Shown in pieces: positions 1 through 8,033 of a stretch of 64,000 bases of DNA. Positions within the stretch are counted from its first letter, which is position 1. Each line of letters begins with the position of its first letter. A program made the translations under genes and the position numbers. The stretch is from Sphingomonas sp. AOB5 (GTDB taxonomy: Bacteria > Pseudomonadota > Alphaproteobacteria > Sphingomonadales > Sphingomonadaceae). The notes below the pieces were generated by a model. That model worked only from the letters and a program-made list of their open reading frames with translations. It had not been told where the DNA came from and did no database searches. The stretch is from the NCBI RefSeq assembly GCF_029433115.1, contig NZ_JARNTV010000002.1, positions 105,444 to 169,443 on the forward strand, given 5' to 3'.

Positions 1-750
1 TGCGGCCTTGACCCGCTGCCATAGGGCTTCCTGAGCATCGAGATCGAGCTTTGTGAAGGCCTCGACGCCAGCCGCATCCTCCATCGCCTTGAACCGCCGC
101 TCGAACTTGGCGCTTGCCCCGCGCAACGCAGCCTCCGGGTCCACGCCCAGCTTGCGCGCCCAGTTGACCACCGCGAACAGCAGGTCGCCAATTTCTTCCT
201 CGCGATGCGCAGCCGTCTCCGCAGCTTCCACTTCCGCCAGTTCCTCGTCGATCTTGACGCGGGCGCCGCTCGGATCGGGCCAGTCGAAGCCGGTGCGGGC
301 GGCGCGCTTCTGGAGCTTTTCGGCGCGGAGCAGGGCGGGTAGGGCGAGGGCGACGCCATCCAAGGCGCTCTCCGCCCCCTTGCTCCCCCGCTCTTCGGCC
401 TTGATTTGTTCCCACAGATGATGGCCGCCCTCGGACTTGCCGAGGAAGATATGCGGGTGGCGGCGCTCCATCTTGTCGCTGATCGCGCCGATCACGTCGG
501 GCAGTGCGAAATGACCGGATTCCTCGGCCATGCGGCTGTGGAACACGACCTGGAGCAGCAGATCGCCAAGCTCGTCCTTCAGATCGGCCATATCGCCGCG
601 CTGACACGCATCGGCGACCTCATAGGCTTCCTCGATCGTGTAGGGCGCGATCGTCTCGAAGGTCTGGACGGTATCCCATTCGCAGCCGGTCTTCGGATCG
701 CGCAGCCGCGCCATGATCGCGACGAGACGGTCGATGGGAGCGGCGGTCAT
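1..750 (-). CDS. mazG: Nucleoside triphosphate pyrophosphohydrolase MazG (3' end off window)
   Basis: House-cleaning enzyme that hydrolyses (d)NTPs to the monophosphate and pyrophosphate in the cytoplasm. Reading from the ATG at 750, the protein has the EExxE metal-binding helix at residues 40-44, followed by DELGDLLLQ, and a second MazG-like repeat near the end (EEIGDLLFAVVNW), as in two-domain MazG. About 250 residues are visible against roughly 260 in E. coli MazG, so only a few C-terminal residues are lost past position 1. It is the last gene of the minus-strand metG-tatD-MBL cluster, separated from the aspartic protease gene by about 215 bp. Identification is by motif and context; confidence is high. 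Confidence 0.93.
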   Translation of the reverse strand, partial: MTAAPIDRLVAIMARLRDPKTGCEWDTVQTFETIAPYTIEEAYEVADACQRGDMADLKDELGDLLLQVVFHSRMAEESGHFALPDVIGAISDKMERRHPHIFLGKSEGGHHLWEQIKAEERGSKGAESALDGVALALPALLRAEKLQKRAARTGFDWPDPSGARVKIDEELAEVEAAETAAHREEEIGDLLFAVVNWARKLGVDPEAALRGASAKFERRFKAMEDAAGVEAFTKLDLDAQEALWQRVKAA

Positions 751-966
751 GGGGAGCCTTTCGGAGCGCGGATCGATGCTGCGCCGCTGGTATCAGCCGC
801 GCCTGCGTCGCGCCATACCGCCACATCATCAAGGACACGACCTGGAGGCTTGCTGGTGCAGGCTAATTGAAGAGAGGGCGGTCATAGTCGATCGCCCCGC
901 ACGGACAAACGCAAGAACGATAATATACATTATGTTAAATTACGATAAGCATCACGCGACGGGGAT
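751..966. other. Intergenic region with AT-rich patch upstream of mazG
   Basis: Gap of 216 bp with no convincing gene. Positions about 918-948 are strikingly AT-rich for this genome and carry a directly repeated acgataa. The patch reads on the minus strand as a possible -10 region (TATATT/TATTAT) for mazG, about 170 bp before its start. No other structure is evident. Confidence 0.4.
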
Positions 967-1611
967 TCAGGGTTCGCGCCGGTCCCTCTTTTCCGATGCC
1001 TTGCGATCTTCCGTACCCTTCGGCCGCACAGGCTCGAGCACAAGCGTCTTGCCTTCGACGCGCCAGGATTGCAGCCGCGACAGGAAATTCATCCCCAGCA
1101 CGTCGAACTCGCCAAAGCTGCGCGAAACGACGATCTCGAGATCGCGGGTCTTCAGCGGGCCGACTTCGATCAGGTCCAGACGCGTGCTGCGCGCCTGAAC
1201 CGATCCATTGGCGGTCTCGATCACCACCGGCAGGCCGCCTGGGCCGATACCGGCCTCACGCGCGGTCGTTTCGGACAATGCTGTGACCGTCGCGCCGCTA
1301 TCGACCAGCATGCGGCGTTCGACGCCGTTGATCGTGACCTTGGCCCAGAAATGCCCGTCACGGCTCATCGGGATTCGAACGGTGTCGCCTTCGACCTTTT
1401 GCTGCTCATAGCCGAGCCGATCCGACGCGCGTGCCAGGATCGCGGCGATTTCCTGCTGATGGCTGAAGGCAATGAACGCGATGATGCCGATGGCGGCCCA
1501 ACTGATCAGGCTCTGGATCAAGCCACGCACGGTAAAGCCGCCGGCGGCTAACCGCGCCGCGATCAACAGCGCAACCGCCGCGACGATCAACATAAGTAGC
1601 TGATTATTCAT
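967..1611 (-). CDS. Membrane-anchored retropepsin-like aspartic protease (clan AA, TIGR02281-type)
   Basis: Predicted single-domain aspartic protease of the retroviral-pepsin fold, which would need to dimerise to form an active site. The N-terminal 50 residues contain two hydrophobic segments (about 3-22 and 33-49), so the C-terminal protease domain is probably periplasmic. The catalytic LVDSGAT motif puts the active-site Asp at residue 104, and a second glycine-rich strand (DVLGMNFL) matches the flap/hydrophobic-glycine region of the family. It lies between mazG and a 91-residue membrane protein that resembles its own N-terminal hairpin. Substrate unknown. The family call is firm; the cellular role is not. 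Confidence 0.85.
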   Translation of the reverse strand: MNNQLLMLIVAAVALLIAARLAAGGFTVRGLIQSLISWAAIGIIAFIAFSHQQEIAAILARASDRLGYEQQKVEGDTVRIPMSRDGHFWAKVTINGVERRMLVDSGATVTALSETTAREAGIGPGGLPVVIETANGSVQARSTRLDLIEVGPLKTRDLEIVVSRSFGEFDVLGMNFLSRLQSWRVEGKTLVLEPVRPKGTEDRKASEKRDRREP

Positions 1612-1659
1612 GAGATACCCATACCCCGCCCCTCATGAACAAATGCCGAACGCAGAACG

Positions 1660-1935
1660 TCAGGCCCTTCCCTGCTCCCGCATGACGTCAGCGATCCGGC
1701 TATTGTCGTTCGGCTGTACATCCTGCTGTTCGGCTTCAGCCGGCAGAATACCGAACGCGCGGCCGATCGCGTGACGATTGTCGACCAGCAGAAACGCGAT
1801 CAGGAAGATGCCCGCCCAGAGCAGCAGCAGGCGCAGCGACTTGCCCAGCGACAGGCGTGTCCCCCACAGCCCGCTGCCGACCAGCACCAGTGCCGCCAGA
1901 AGATAGATGACCCGCGCGCCTTCGTAATCGCTCAT
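1660..1935 (-). CDS. Small two-helix membrane protein related to the anchor of the adjacent protease
   Basis: A 91-residue protein with two hydrophobic segments (about 8-24 and 33-50) and a polar C-terminal tail. Its start ATG overlaps the stop of the upstream MBL-fold gene by 4 bp (ATGA at 1932-1935), so it is translationally coupled to the metG cluster. The pattern RLLLLWAGIFLIAFL closely resembles the second hydrophobic segment of the adjacent aspartic protease (SLISWAAIGIIAFIAF), suggesting a duplicated anchor that has lost, or never had, the protease domain. No enzymatic motif is present. Function unknown. Confidence 0.75.
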   Translation of the reverse strand: MSDYEGARVIYLLAALVLVGSGLWGTRLSLGKSLRLLLLWAGIFLIAFLLVDNRHAIGRAFGILPAEAEQQDVQPNDNSRIADVMREQGRA

Positions 1936-2699
1936 GCCGCGACCTCCAGTCCGTCATAGCCCGGCTCCACACCGGATGGCAGTTCGGCGGCCAGCGTAGC
2001 GAAGTTCATCGACTGGTCCATATGCACCAGCACCGCCCGGCGCGGCTTCAGTTCCTGGATCCAGCGGAGCGTGGCGTCGAGATGCGGATGGGTCGGATGC
2101 GGCGCATGGCGCAATGCATCGACCACCCAAAGATCGAGATCGCGGAAATTCTCACGCATCTCGTTCGTCATTTCATTGAAATCGGTGGAATATCCGATTG
2201 ATTTTCCATTGTTTTCAAAGCGAAGTCCGGCCGATGTGATGCCACCGTGCGGCTGATCGGCAACGCTGACCTCGATATCGCCGATGCGGCAGCGATCATG
2301 GAGCAGATCGCCTTCGATGGTCGGGCGATAACCGGCACGGCCGTAAAATGCGTAGGCGAAGCGGCTCTGAAGTTGTTCGAGCGTGAACGGCCGCGCCAGC
2401 CCGCGGACCGGATCGCCGCCGCGCAGGTGCATCAGCTGCCGCAGATCGTCGATACCGTGGCAATGATCGGCATGGTCGTGCGTCCAGATCACCGCATCGA
2501 GATCGCTGACGTTCGCGGCAAGCAACTGCTCGCGCATGTCCGGGCTGGTATCGACCAGGATATGCGTGGTTTCGGTCGAGACCAAGATCGAGGCGCGCGT
2601 GCGGCGGTTACGCGGGTCTGTGGGATCGCAATCGCCCCAATCATTCCCGATCCTCGGCACGCCCGACGACGTGCCGGAGCCGAGGATGCGGACCTTCAC
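1932..2699 (-). CDS. MBL-fold metallo-hydrolase, PhnP-like phosphodiesterase family
   Basis: Cytoplasmic metallo-beta-lactamase-fold hydrolase of the group that includes PhnP (phosphoribosyl 1,2-cyclic phosphodiesterase). It starts with the family's N-terminal strand KVRILGSGTSSGVP and has the metal-binding motif THDHADH at residues 73-79. I chose the GTG at 2699 because it overlaps the tatD stop as GTGA and places the conserved strand at the N-terminus; the frame remains open to about 2795, but that extension lies inside tatD and looks non-native. Length is 255 residues, normal for the family. It sits in the usual alphaproteobacterial metG-tatD-MBL order. The true substrate is not known. Confidence 0.9.
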   Translation of the reverse strand: MKVRILGSGTSSGVPRIGNDWGDCDPTDPRNRRTRASILVSTETTHILVDTSPDMREQLLAANVSDLDAVIWTHDHADHCHGIDDLRQLMHLRGGDPVRGLARPFTLEQLQSRFAYAFYGRAGYRPTIEGDLLHDRCRIGDIEVSVADQPHGGITSAGLRFENNGKSIGYSTDFNEMTNEMRENFRDLDLWVVDALRHAPHPTHPHLDATLRWIQELKPRRAVLVHMDQSMNFATLAAELPSGVEPGYDGLEVAA

Positions 2700-3475
2700 G
2701 CCAGCGTCTTCGAGAAGAGCTTGTGGAAATTGAGCCGCGTCGCGTCCGCCAGCGCATCCGGATCCTCGCCGCGCAGATTTGCCAGGAAGCGGCAAGTATC
2801 CGCCACGAATGCCGGCTCGCCGGTCTTGCCCCTATGCGGCACCGGGGCGAGGAACGGCGCATCGGTTTCGATCAGCATCCGGTCCAGCGGCAGGCGCGCG
2901 CCGGTTTCCTGCAGGTCCTTCGCGTTCTTGAACGTCACGATGCCTGAGATCGAGATGTAGAGACCCAGTTCCAGCGCGATATCGGCGAACTCGCCACTGG
3001 CGGTGAAGCAGTGGATCACGCCGGGAAAGGCCCCCTTCCCCATCTCCTCGCGCAGCATCGCCGCGGTGTCTTCCTCGGCATCGCGAGTGTGGATGACGAT
3101 GGGAAGCTGCGTCTCGCGGCTGGCGGCGATGTGCGAACGGAAGCTGTGCCGCTGGCGGTCGCGGTCGCTATGGTCGTAATAATAATCGAGGCCGGTTTCG
3201 CCGATGCCGACGATACGCGGATGCGCAGCGCGAGCGACCAACTTCCCCGTGTCGACATCGGGATGCTCGTCCGCCTCGTGCGGATGGATGCCAACCGTCG
3301 CCCACACGTCCGGCTCGCGCTCGGCCGCAGCCAGCACATCGTCCCACTCGCTTTCGCGCGTGGCGATGTTGAGCATCGCCTCCACACCGGTTTCGCGAGC
3401 ACGCGCAATCACTTGCGCCTGTTCCTCGACAAGCCCTTTATAGTTCAGGTGGCAATGGCTGTCCGCTAACCTCAC
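2696..3475 (-). CDS. TatD family metal-dependent hydrolase
   Basis: TIM-barrel metallohydrolase of the TatD DNase family, with reported 3'-5' exonuclease activity in E. coli relatives. The metal-binding DSHCHL motif (His7, His9) opens the protein, followed by GETGLDYYY and the C-terminal ETDAPFLAP signature; 259 residues is the usual length. The start is a GTG at 3475 overlapping the metG stop as GTGA, so translation is coupled to metG. Its 3' end overlaps the MBL hydrolase start in the same way. The gene is a standard member of the metG cluster in Alphaproteobacteria. Confidence 0.93.
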   Translation of the reverse strand: MRLADSHCHLNYKGLVEEQAQVIARARETGVEAMLNIATRESEWDDVLAAAEREPDVWATVGIHPHEADEHPDVDTGKLVARAAHPRIVGIGETGLDYYYDHSDRDRQRHSFRSHIAASRETQLPIVIHTRDAEEDTAAMLREEMGKGAFPGVIHCFTASGEFADIALELGLYISISGIVTFKNAKDLQETGARLPLDRMLIETDAPFLAPVPHRGKTGEPAFVADTCRFLANLRGEDPDALADATRLNFHKLFSKTLA

Positions 3476-4980
3476 GCTTCCTCGCTCTGCTGAAGCTCCA
3501 GACGCGGGAAGATGGGGCTTGGCGCCGCGATATTGAAGGCACCGGTCGCGGCATCATGCCCGAGCTGCGCGATCAGCTTCGCCGACGAGCCCGGCACGAC
3601 CGGCTCAATCGTGACGGCAAGACGGTGGATCGCCTTCAGAAGCGTGCCCAGGACGGCATGCATCCGCTCCGGATCGGTCTTGCGCAGCGCCCAGGGCGCC
3701 TGCACGTCGATAAACGCGTTGCATGCGAAGACGCCGGTCATCCAGCTTTCGATGCCCTGGCTCAGCGCCAGTTCCTCGAACGCCTTCGCAAAACCGTCAC
3801 AGGCGGCATCCACGTCGGCAATCAGCGCATCGTCGGCCGTATCCGCCCTGCCCGCTTCCACCTTGCCTTCGAGATTCTTGGCGATGAAGGCGCAGACCCG
3901 CTGGGCCAGATTGCCGAAACTGTTCGACAGGTCGGCATTGGCACGCGTCACGATGGCTTCGTCGCTGAAGGTGCCGTCATTGCCGAAGCTGACGTCACGC
4001 AGCAGGAAATAGCGCAGCGCATCGACGCCATAGAGCTCGGCCAGTTCCATCGGATCGACCACGTTGCCGACCGACTTCGACATTTTCTCCCCACGATTGA
4101 GCAGGAATCCATGGCCGAAGACCTGTTTCGGCAACGGCAGCTTCGCCGACATCAGGAAGGCGGGCCAGTAGACGGTGTGGAAGCGAACGATGTCCTTGCC
4201 GATCAGGTGTAGGTCCGCCGGCCAATATTTGTCGAACATCGCGGAATCGTCGGGGTAGCCGACGCCGGTGATGTAGTTGGTCAGCGCATCGACCCACACA
4301 TACATGACGTGCCCCGGCGATCCCGGCACCGGCACGCCCCAGTCGAAGCTGGTGCGGCTGACCGACAGATCGGTGAGCCCCCCCTCGACGAAGCGCAGTA
4401 TCTCGTTGCGACGCGATTCCGGGCGGATGAAGTCGGGCTGGCTCGCGAACAGATCGAGCAAAGGCTGCTGATATTTGGACAGGCGGAAGAACCAGGTCTC
4501 TTCCGCGGTCCACTCCACCGGCGTGCCTTGGGGCGACAGCTTCTCGCCACCCTCGCCTTCGACCAGCTCCTTTTCCTCGTAAAAGGCTTCGTCGCGAACC
4601 GAATACCAGCCCTCATAGCGATCGAGATACAGGTCGCCATTGGCTTCCATCGCCTTCCAGATCGCCTGGCTGGCGGCATAGTGATCGGGTTCGACGGTAC
4701 GGATGAAACGATCGCACGAAATATCGAGCTTGTCCGCCATCTCATGGAAATAGCCGGACATTTCGTCGGCGAGCGCGCGTACTTCGACGCCGCGGTCACG
4801 CGCGGTCTTGACCATTTTCAGGCCATGCTCGTCGGTGCCGGTCTGGAAGCGGACGTCGCGACCCTGCTGACGCTGGAACCGCGCGATCGCGTCGGCCGCG
4901 ATCATCTCGTAGGCGTGACCGATATGCGGGCGGCCATTCGGATAGTGAATGGCGGTGGTGATGTAATAAGGCCGGGACAT
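3472..4980 (-). CDS. metG: Methionyl-tRNA synthetase
   Basis: Charges tRNA-Met with methionine. The class I signatures are both present: HIGH at residues 19-22 and KMSKS at about residue 300, with an anticodon-binding helical C-terminal region after that. At 502 residues it lacks the C-terminal dimerisation (tRNA-binding) domain found in E. coli MetRS, and I see no four-cysteine zinc knuckle, matching the shorter type common in Alphaproteobacteria. It heads a tightly overlapping run metG-tatD-MBL-91 aa protein. The ATG at 4980 precedes the canonical N-terminus SRPYYITTAI. Confidence 0.97.
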   Translation of the reverse strand: MSRPYYITTAIHYPNGRPHIGHAYEMIAADAIARFQRQQGRDVRFQTGTDEHGLKMVKTARDRGVEVRALADEMSGYFHEMADKLDISCDRFIRTVEPDHYAASQAIWKAMEANGDLYLDRYEGWYSVRDEAFYEEKELVEGEGGEKLSPQGTPVEWTAEETWFFRLSKYQQPLLDLFASQPDFIRPESRRNEILRFVEGGLTDLSVSRTSFDWGVPVPGSPGHVMYVWVDALTNYITGVGYPDDSAMFDKYWPADLHLIGKDIVRFHTVYWPAFLMSAKLPLPKQVFGHGFLLNRGEKMSKSVGNVVDPMELAELYGVDALRYFLLRDVSFGNDGTFSDEAIVTRANADLSNSFGNLAQRVCAFIAKNLEGKVEAGRADTADDALIADVDAACDGFAKAFEELALSQGIESWMTGVFACNAFIDVQAPWALRKTDPERMHAVLGTLLKAIHRLAVTIEPVVPGSSAKLIAQLGHDAATGAFNIAAPSPIFPRLELQQSEEA

Positions 4981-5020
4981 GGGGCGGCTTTAGGGGAATG
5001 CGCTCGCGCGGTGAAGGCCC

Positions 5021-5341
5021 TCAGCCGAACAGTTTGTCCGTGGCGAACGAATGTTCGGTCGCGGGGACGCCCGTCTTGCGTTCGTGGAGCTTTTTCACAG
5101 CCGCAGCGACCTCTTGGTCGATCGCCTTGCGCTTCTCCGGCGCCAGGCGGTCGTAATCGGCTTCGTTCAGGTCATGCTTCTTGAGCACGGCTTCGCGGAC
5201 CCGCTCTTCGGGGGTCTGGGCAGCGGCTTTCTTGAAGGATTCGAGGATCGTCTCGAACGAAGCGGCGGAACTTGCCTTGGCCGACGGCCTGGAGCGAAGA
5301 GGATCGCTGGCCGCGCCAGTGCCGGAAATGCCGATGGTCAT
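5021..5341 (-). CDS. Conserved hypothetical protein, 106 aa
   Basis: Small, soluble, mainly helical protein with a low-complexity Ser/Ala/Gly-rich first 30 residues and a charged helical middle (about 35-90) rich in Lys, Glu and Ala. No signal peptide, transmembrane segment or known motif is visible. It is co-oriented with metG (40 bp downstream) and preceded by the cystatin-like gene. Codon use matches its neighbours and the length is intact, so I believe it is a real gene, but I cannot assign a function. Confidence 0.7.
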   Translation of the reverse strand: MTIGISGTGAASDPLRSRPSAKASSAASFETILESFKKAAAQTPEERVREAVLKKHDLNEADYDRLAPEKRKAIDQEVAAAVKKLHERKTGVPATEHSFATDKLFG

Positions 5342-5411
5342 ACTCTCTCCCCTGTTCGGGAGAGACTTACCCCGGCACGGCTGAAATCGAGGTTAAAGCC
5401 CCCGAAGGCGA

Positions 5412-5747
5412 TCAATGCGCGTGGATTTCCTCGCTGCTGGTCAGCGCATAGCTGCGATCGAGCTTCGCCCAGACCTGAACGCGGAACTTGCGGCCATCCT
5501 TCAGCACCATGACGAAGTTATAGTTCGTGCCGGCAACCACCTGCCGCTTGGCCTGCTCGATATGGTCGAGGTCCTCGACCGGAATCTGCAACTCGCCCAG
5601 CGCGAACTCGGCGGCCTTGGTGACCTCGGCGTCCACTTCGATGGCGCTGAAGCCGCCCACGACCGGACGCGGACGCGGCGCATCCTGGGCCTGTGCACCG
5701 GTGGCGAGGAAGACGGTGGCGGCAAGGCTGGCGAGAACAAGGCGCAT
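5412..5747 (-). CDS. Secreted cystatin-domain protein
   Basis: A 111-residue protein with a clear signal peptide (MRLVLASLAATVFLATGAQA) and a mature domain carrying both cystatin hallmarks: an N-terminal VVGGF segment and the central QVVAG inhibitory loop followed by TNYNFVMVL. Eukaryotic cystatins use this loop to block papain-like cysteine proteases; the C-terminal tryptophan hairpin is not obvious here. The frame extends to a TTG at 5765, but the ATG at 5747 has GAGGAG about 10 bp upstream and starts the signal peptide directly. Located in a peptidoglycan-remodelling neighbourhood. Whether it inhibits any protease is inference. Confidence 0.85.
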   Translation of the reverse strand: MRLVLASLAATVFLATGAQAQDAPRPRPVVGGFSAIEVDAEVTKAAEFALGELQIPVEDLDHIEQAKRQVVAGTNYNFVMVLKDGRKFRVQVWAKLDRSYALTSSEEIHAH

Positions 5748-5822
5748 ATCGTTTCGGCTCCTCAATGGTGCTTCGCTTTGCGGGGGCTAGCCCGCTTTGT
5801 CGATACGCAAGCTGAACGAAAT

Positions 5823-6806
5823 TCAGCGCGCGCCGAGTTTCGCGATCAGCCCGCCCATCTCGAACACGGTAGCCGTGGCATCGAGCGACAGTCCGAGCGC
5901 AGCGCCGGAAAGGTCGCGTGCGCTGGCATAGGCATCCAGCGCGGTGCGCAGCGGCTCGCCCGACAGGGGCCGGGCATGTTCTGCGATGAAGCTGGGCGCC
6001 CGTTCGAGGAACGCCTCGTAACGCGGCTGTGCAGCCTTGACGCCAAGCAGCTTGGCAAGACGGGTGCGGGTCGCGTTCGAAGGATCGCCGGTCTGCGCGA
6101 TGCTGAGCATATCGGCCTCGATCGCGGCCAGATCGAGCCCGGCAAAGCCCAGCGCGCGGCCGGGGGAACCCTCCCCTGCCCGCACCAGAGCTTCGATCTC
6201 GCTCGCGGTCGCATCGGGCAACTGGTTGCGGAGGACGGAGGCGACGTCGCTCGACGCCAGCGGCTCGAACCGTAGCAAGCGGCAGCGCGAGCGGATCGTA
6301 GGCAACAGCCGGCCCGGCGCGTGGCTGACCAGCAGGAAGATCGTGCCCTGTGGCGGCTCCTCCAGCACCTTGAGCAGCGCGTTCGCGGCACCGGGGCGCT
6401 CCACCTCGTCGATCGAGTCGATCAAAACGACGCGGCGCTGCGACAGCGAAGGCTTGGTCGCGAAACTGGCGATCAGGCTGCGGATCTGCGCGATCGGGAT
6501 CGAGCGGGCGAGACCCGCCTCCGGCTTGTCGGCATCCTTGGGCAGGCGCACCAGCTCGCGATAATCGGGATGCGAATGCGCTTCGAACAGATGCGAGGTC
6601 TGGCTGGTCAGCGGCACAGCCCAGCCGGGCTGCAACCGATCGGGTTCCGCCGCTTCGGCCAGCATGCGCAGCGCCGCCTTGCGCGCGAAACTGGCCTTGC
6701 CCACGCCCTCCGGCCCGGCCAGCAACCACGCATGATGCAGCGTGCCCGACGCCATGGCGGCGGCGAGCTGCGATTGTGCCGTTTCGTTGCCGATCAGGTC
6801 GGTCAT
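5823..6806 (-). CDS. holB: DNA polymerase III subunit delta'
   Basis: Clamp-loader subunit of the replicative polymerase. The AAA+ fold is recognisable: Walker A GPEGVGKA near residues 31-38, a degenerate Walker B-like VVLIDSIDEV, and sensor-like ALLKVLEEPP. The ATG at 6806 gives the canonical N-terminus TDLIGNETAQ; the open frame continues upstream to 7109 but that part is inside dacA and not homologous. It lies 7 bp after dacA on the same strand. In several Alphaproteobacteria a thymidylate kinase gene sits between dacA and holB; none is present here. Confidence 0.92.
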   Translation of the reverse strand: MTDLIGNETAQSQLAAAMASGTLHHAWLLAGPEGVGKASFARKAALRMLAEAAEPDRLQPGWAVPLTSQTSHLFEAHSHPDYRELVRLPKDADKPEAGLARSIPIAQIRSLIASFATKPSLSQRRVVLIDSIDEVERPGAANALLKVLEEPPQGTIFLLVSHAPGRLLPTIRSRCRLLRFEPLASSDVASVLRNQLPDATASEIEALVRAGEGSPGRALGFAGLDLAAIEADMLSIAQTGDPSNATRTRLAKLLGVKAAQPRYEAFLERAPSFIAEHARPLSGEPLRTALDAYASARDLSGAALGLSLDATATVFEMGGLIAKLGAR

Positions 6807-6813
6807 GCCCCCA

Positions 6814-7983
6814 TCAGAGGCCGAACAGGCCCCACAGGCCAAGCCATGCGCGGCGGAAGAAGCCCGCTTCGCCCACGTCCGCTTCGGCCACCAGCGGCAG
6901 GGTCTGCGCGCCATTGCCGTCAGGGGTGGTGATGACGAGGTCGGCGATATGATCGCCCGCCTTGATCGGCGCCTTGACCGGGCCGGTATAGACGATCTTG
7001 CCCTGCATCGTCGGCGTCGTGCCGGCGGGAATGGCGATGGCGAGATCGCGCGGGGCGACCAGCCCGACGCTGCCCGAACCGCCGCCCTGCACATCGGCCT
7101 CGCCGACATGCTTGCCCTTCGACACCACCTTGTGCGGGGTCCAGGCGCGGAAGCCCCAGTTCATGAACTTGACCGACTCCTCGGCGCGACCGCCATAGGA
7201 ATCGAGGCCCGCCACCACCATCACGATGCGGCGGCCGTTCTGCTCGGCCGAACCGGTGAAGCCATAGCCAGCCTCGTCGGTGTGACCGGTCTTGAGGCCA
7301 TCGGCACCGGCGACACGGCCGAGCAGCGGATCGCGATTGTCCTGCTTGATCACCTTTCCGTCGCTCAGCGTGCGGATGTAGTTATGCTGGCTGTAGAACT
7401 GCTTGTAGAGCGCCGGATGCTGCTCGATCGTCGCCTGCGCCAGCTTGGCCAGATCGCGCGCGGTCACGAAGGTACGGCCTTCGTCGGGCCAGCCGTTCGA
7501 GGTGCCGAAATTGCTGTTGGCGAGGCCCAGCTTCTTCGCCTGCTGGTTCATCAGCGTGGTGAAGGCTTCCTCGGTACCCGAAATACCCTCGGCCAGCACC
7601 ACGCAGGCATCGTTCCCCGAAAGCGTGACGATACCGTACAGCAGCTCCTGCACGCTGATCTGCTCGCCGGTCTCCAGGAACATGGTCGATCCCGCCTGCG
7701 GGCCATGCCATTTGCGCCAGGTCTCGGGCGCAACGGTGAATTTCTGGTCGAGCTTCAGCTTGCCCTGCTTGATCAGGTCGAACGCGACATAGACCGTCAT
7801 CATCTTCGCCATCGAAGCCGGCGGGATGCGGCGATCGGCTTCCTTGGCGAACAGGGTGGCGCCCGACGAGACATCGACCATGAAGGCGATCGGCGCGGGC
7901 GTATCGAACACCGGCCCCGCGGCCTGAAGCGGCACGGCAATCGAAAGGGCGACGAGCGAGGCGGCGGCGAAAAGCTTCTTCAT
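6814..7983 (-). CDS. dacA: D-alanyl-D-alanine carboxypeptidase, PBP5/6 family
   Basis: Periplasmic low-molecular-weight penicillin-binding protein that removes the terminal D-Ala from peptidoglycan pentapeptides. The active-site triads are SMAK (57-60), SGN (122-124) and KTG (231-233). A signal peptide occupies residues 1-22, and the C-terminal third has the PBP5-like beta domain (PBP5_C) ending in an amphipathic/hydrophobic tail. It follows rlpA and precedes holB on the minus strand. An inverted repeat at 7986-8019 covers its translation start region, which may act as an rlpA terminator or modulate dacA translation. Confidence 0.95.
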   Translation of the reverse strand: MKKLFAAASLVALSIAVPLQAAGPVFDTPAPIAFMVDVSSGATLFAKEADRRIPPASMAKMMTVYVAFDLIKQGKLKLDQKFTVAPETWRKWHGPQAGSTMFLETGEQISVQELLYGIVTLSGNDACVVLAEGISGTEEAFTTLMNQQAKKLGLANSNFGTSNGWPDEGRTFVTARDLAKLAQATIEQHPALYKQFYSQHNYIRTLSDGKVIKQDNRDPLLGRVAGADGLKTGHTDEAGYGFTGSAEQNGRRIVMVVAGLDSYGGRAEESVKFMNWGFRAWTPHKVVSKGKHVGEADVQGGGSGSVGLVAPRDLAIAIPAGTTPTMQGKIVYTGPVKAPIKAGDHIADLVITTPDGNGAQTLPLVAEADVGEAGFFRRAWLGLWGLFGL

Positions 7984-7985
7984 GG

Positions 7986-8019
7986 GGTCTCGAATCCAGC
8001 AAAACGGATGTTCGAGACC
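7986..8019 (-). repeat. Inverted repeat in the rlpA-dacA gap
   Basis: Perfect 9-bp arms GGTCTCGAA (7986-7994) and TTCGAGACC (8011-8019), with an inner ATCC/GGAT pairing possible in the 16-base spacer. In the transcript it lies just after rlpA and immediately before the dacA ATG, overlapping its ribosome-binding region. No T-tract follows it on either strand, so simple intrinsic termination is not the obvious reading. Confidence 0.6.
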
Positions 8020-8033
8020 TTCCTAGGCCCTAC

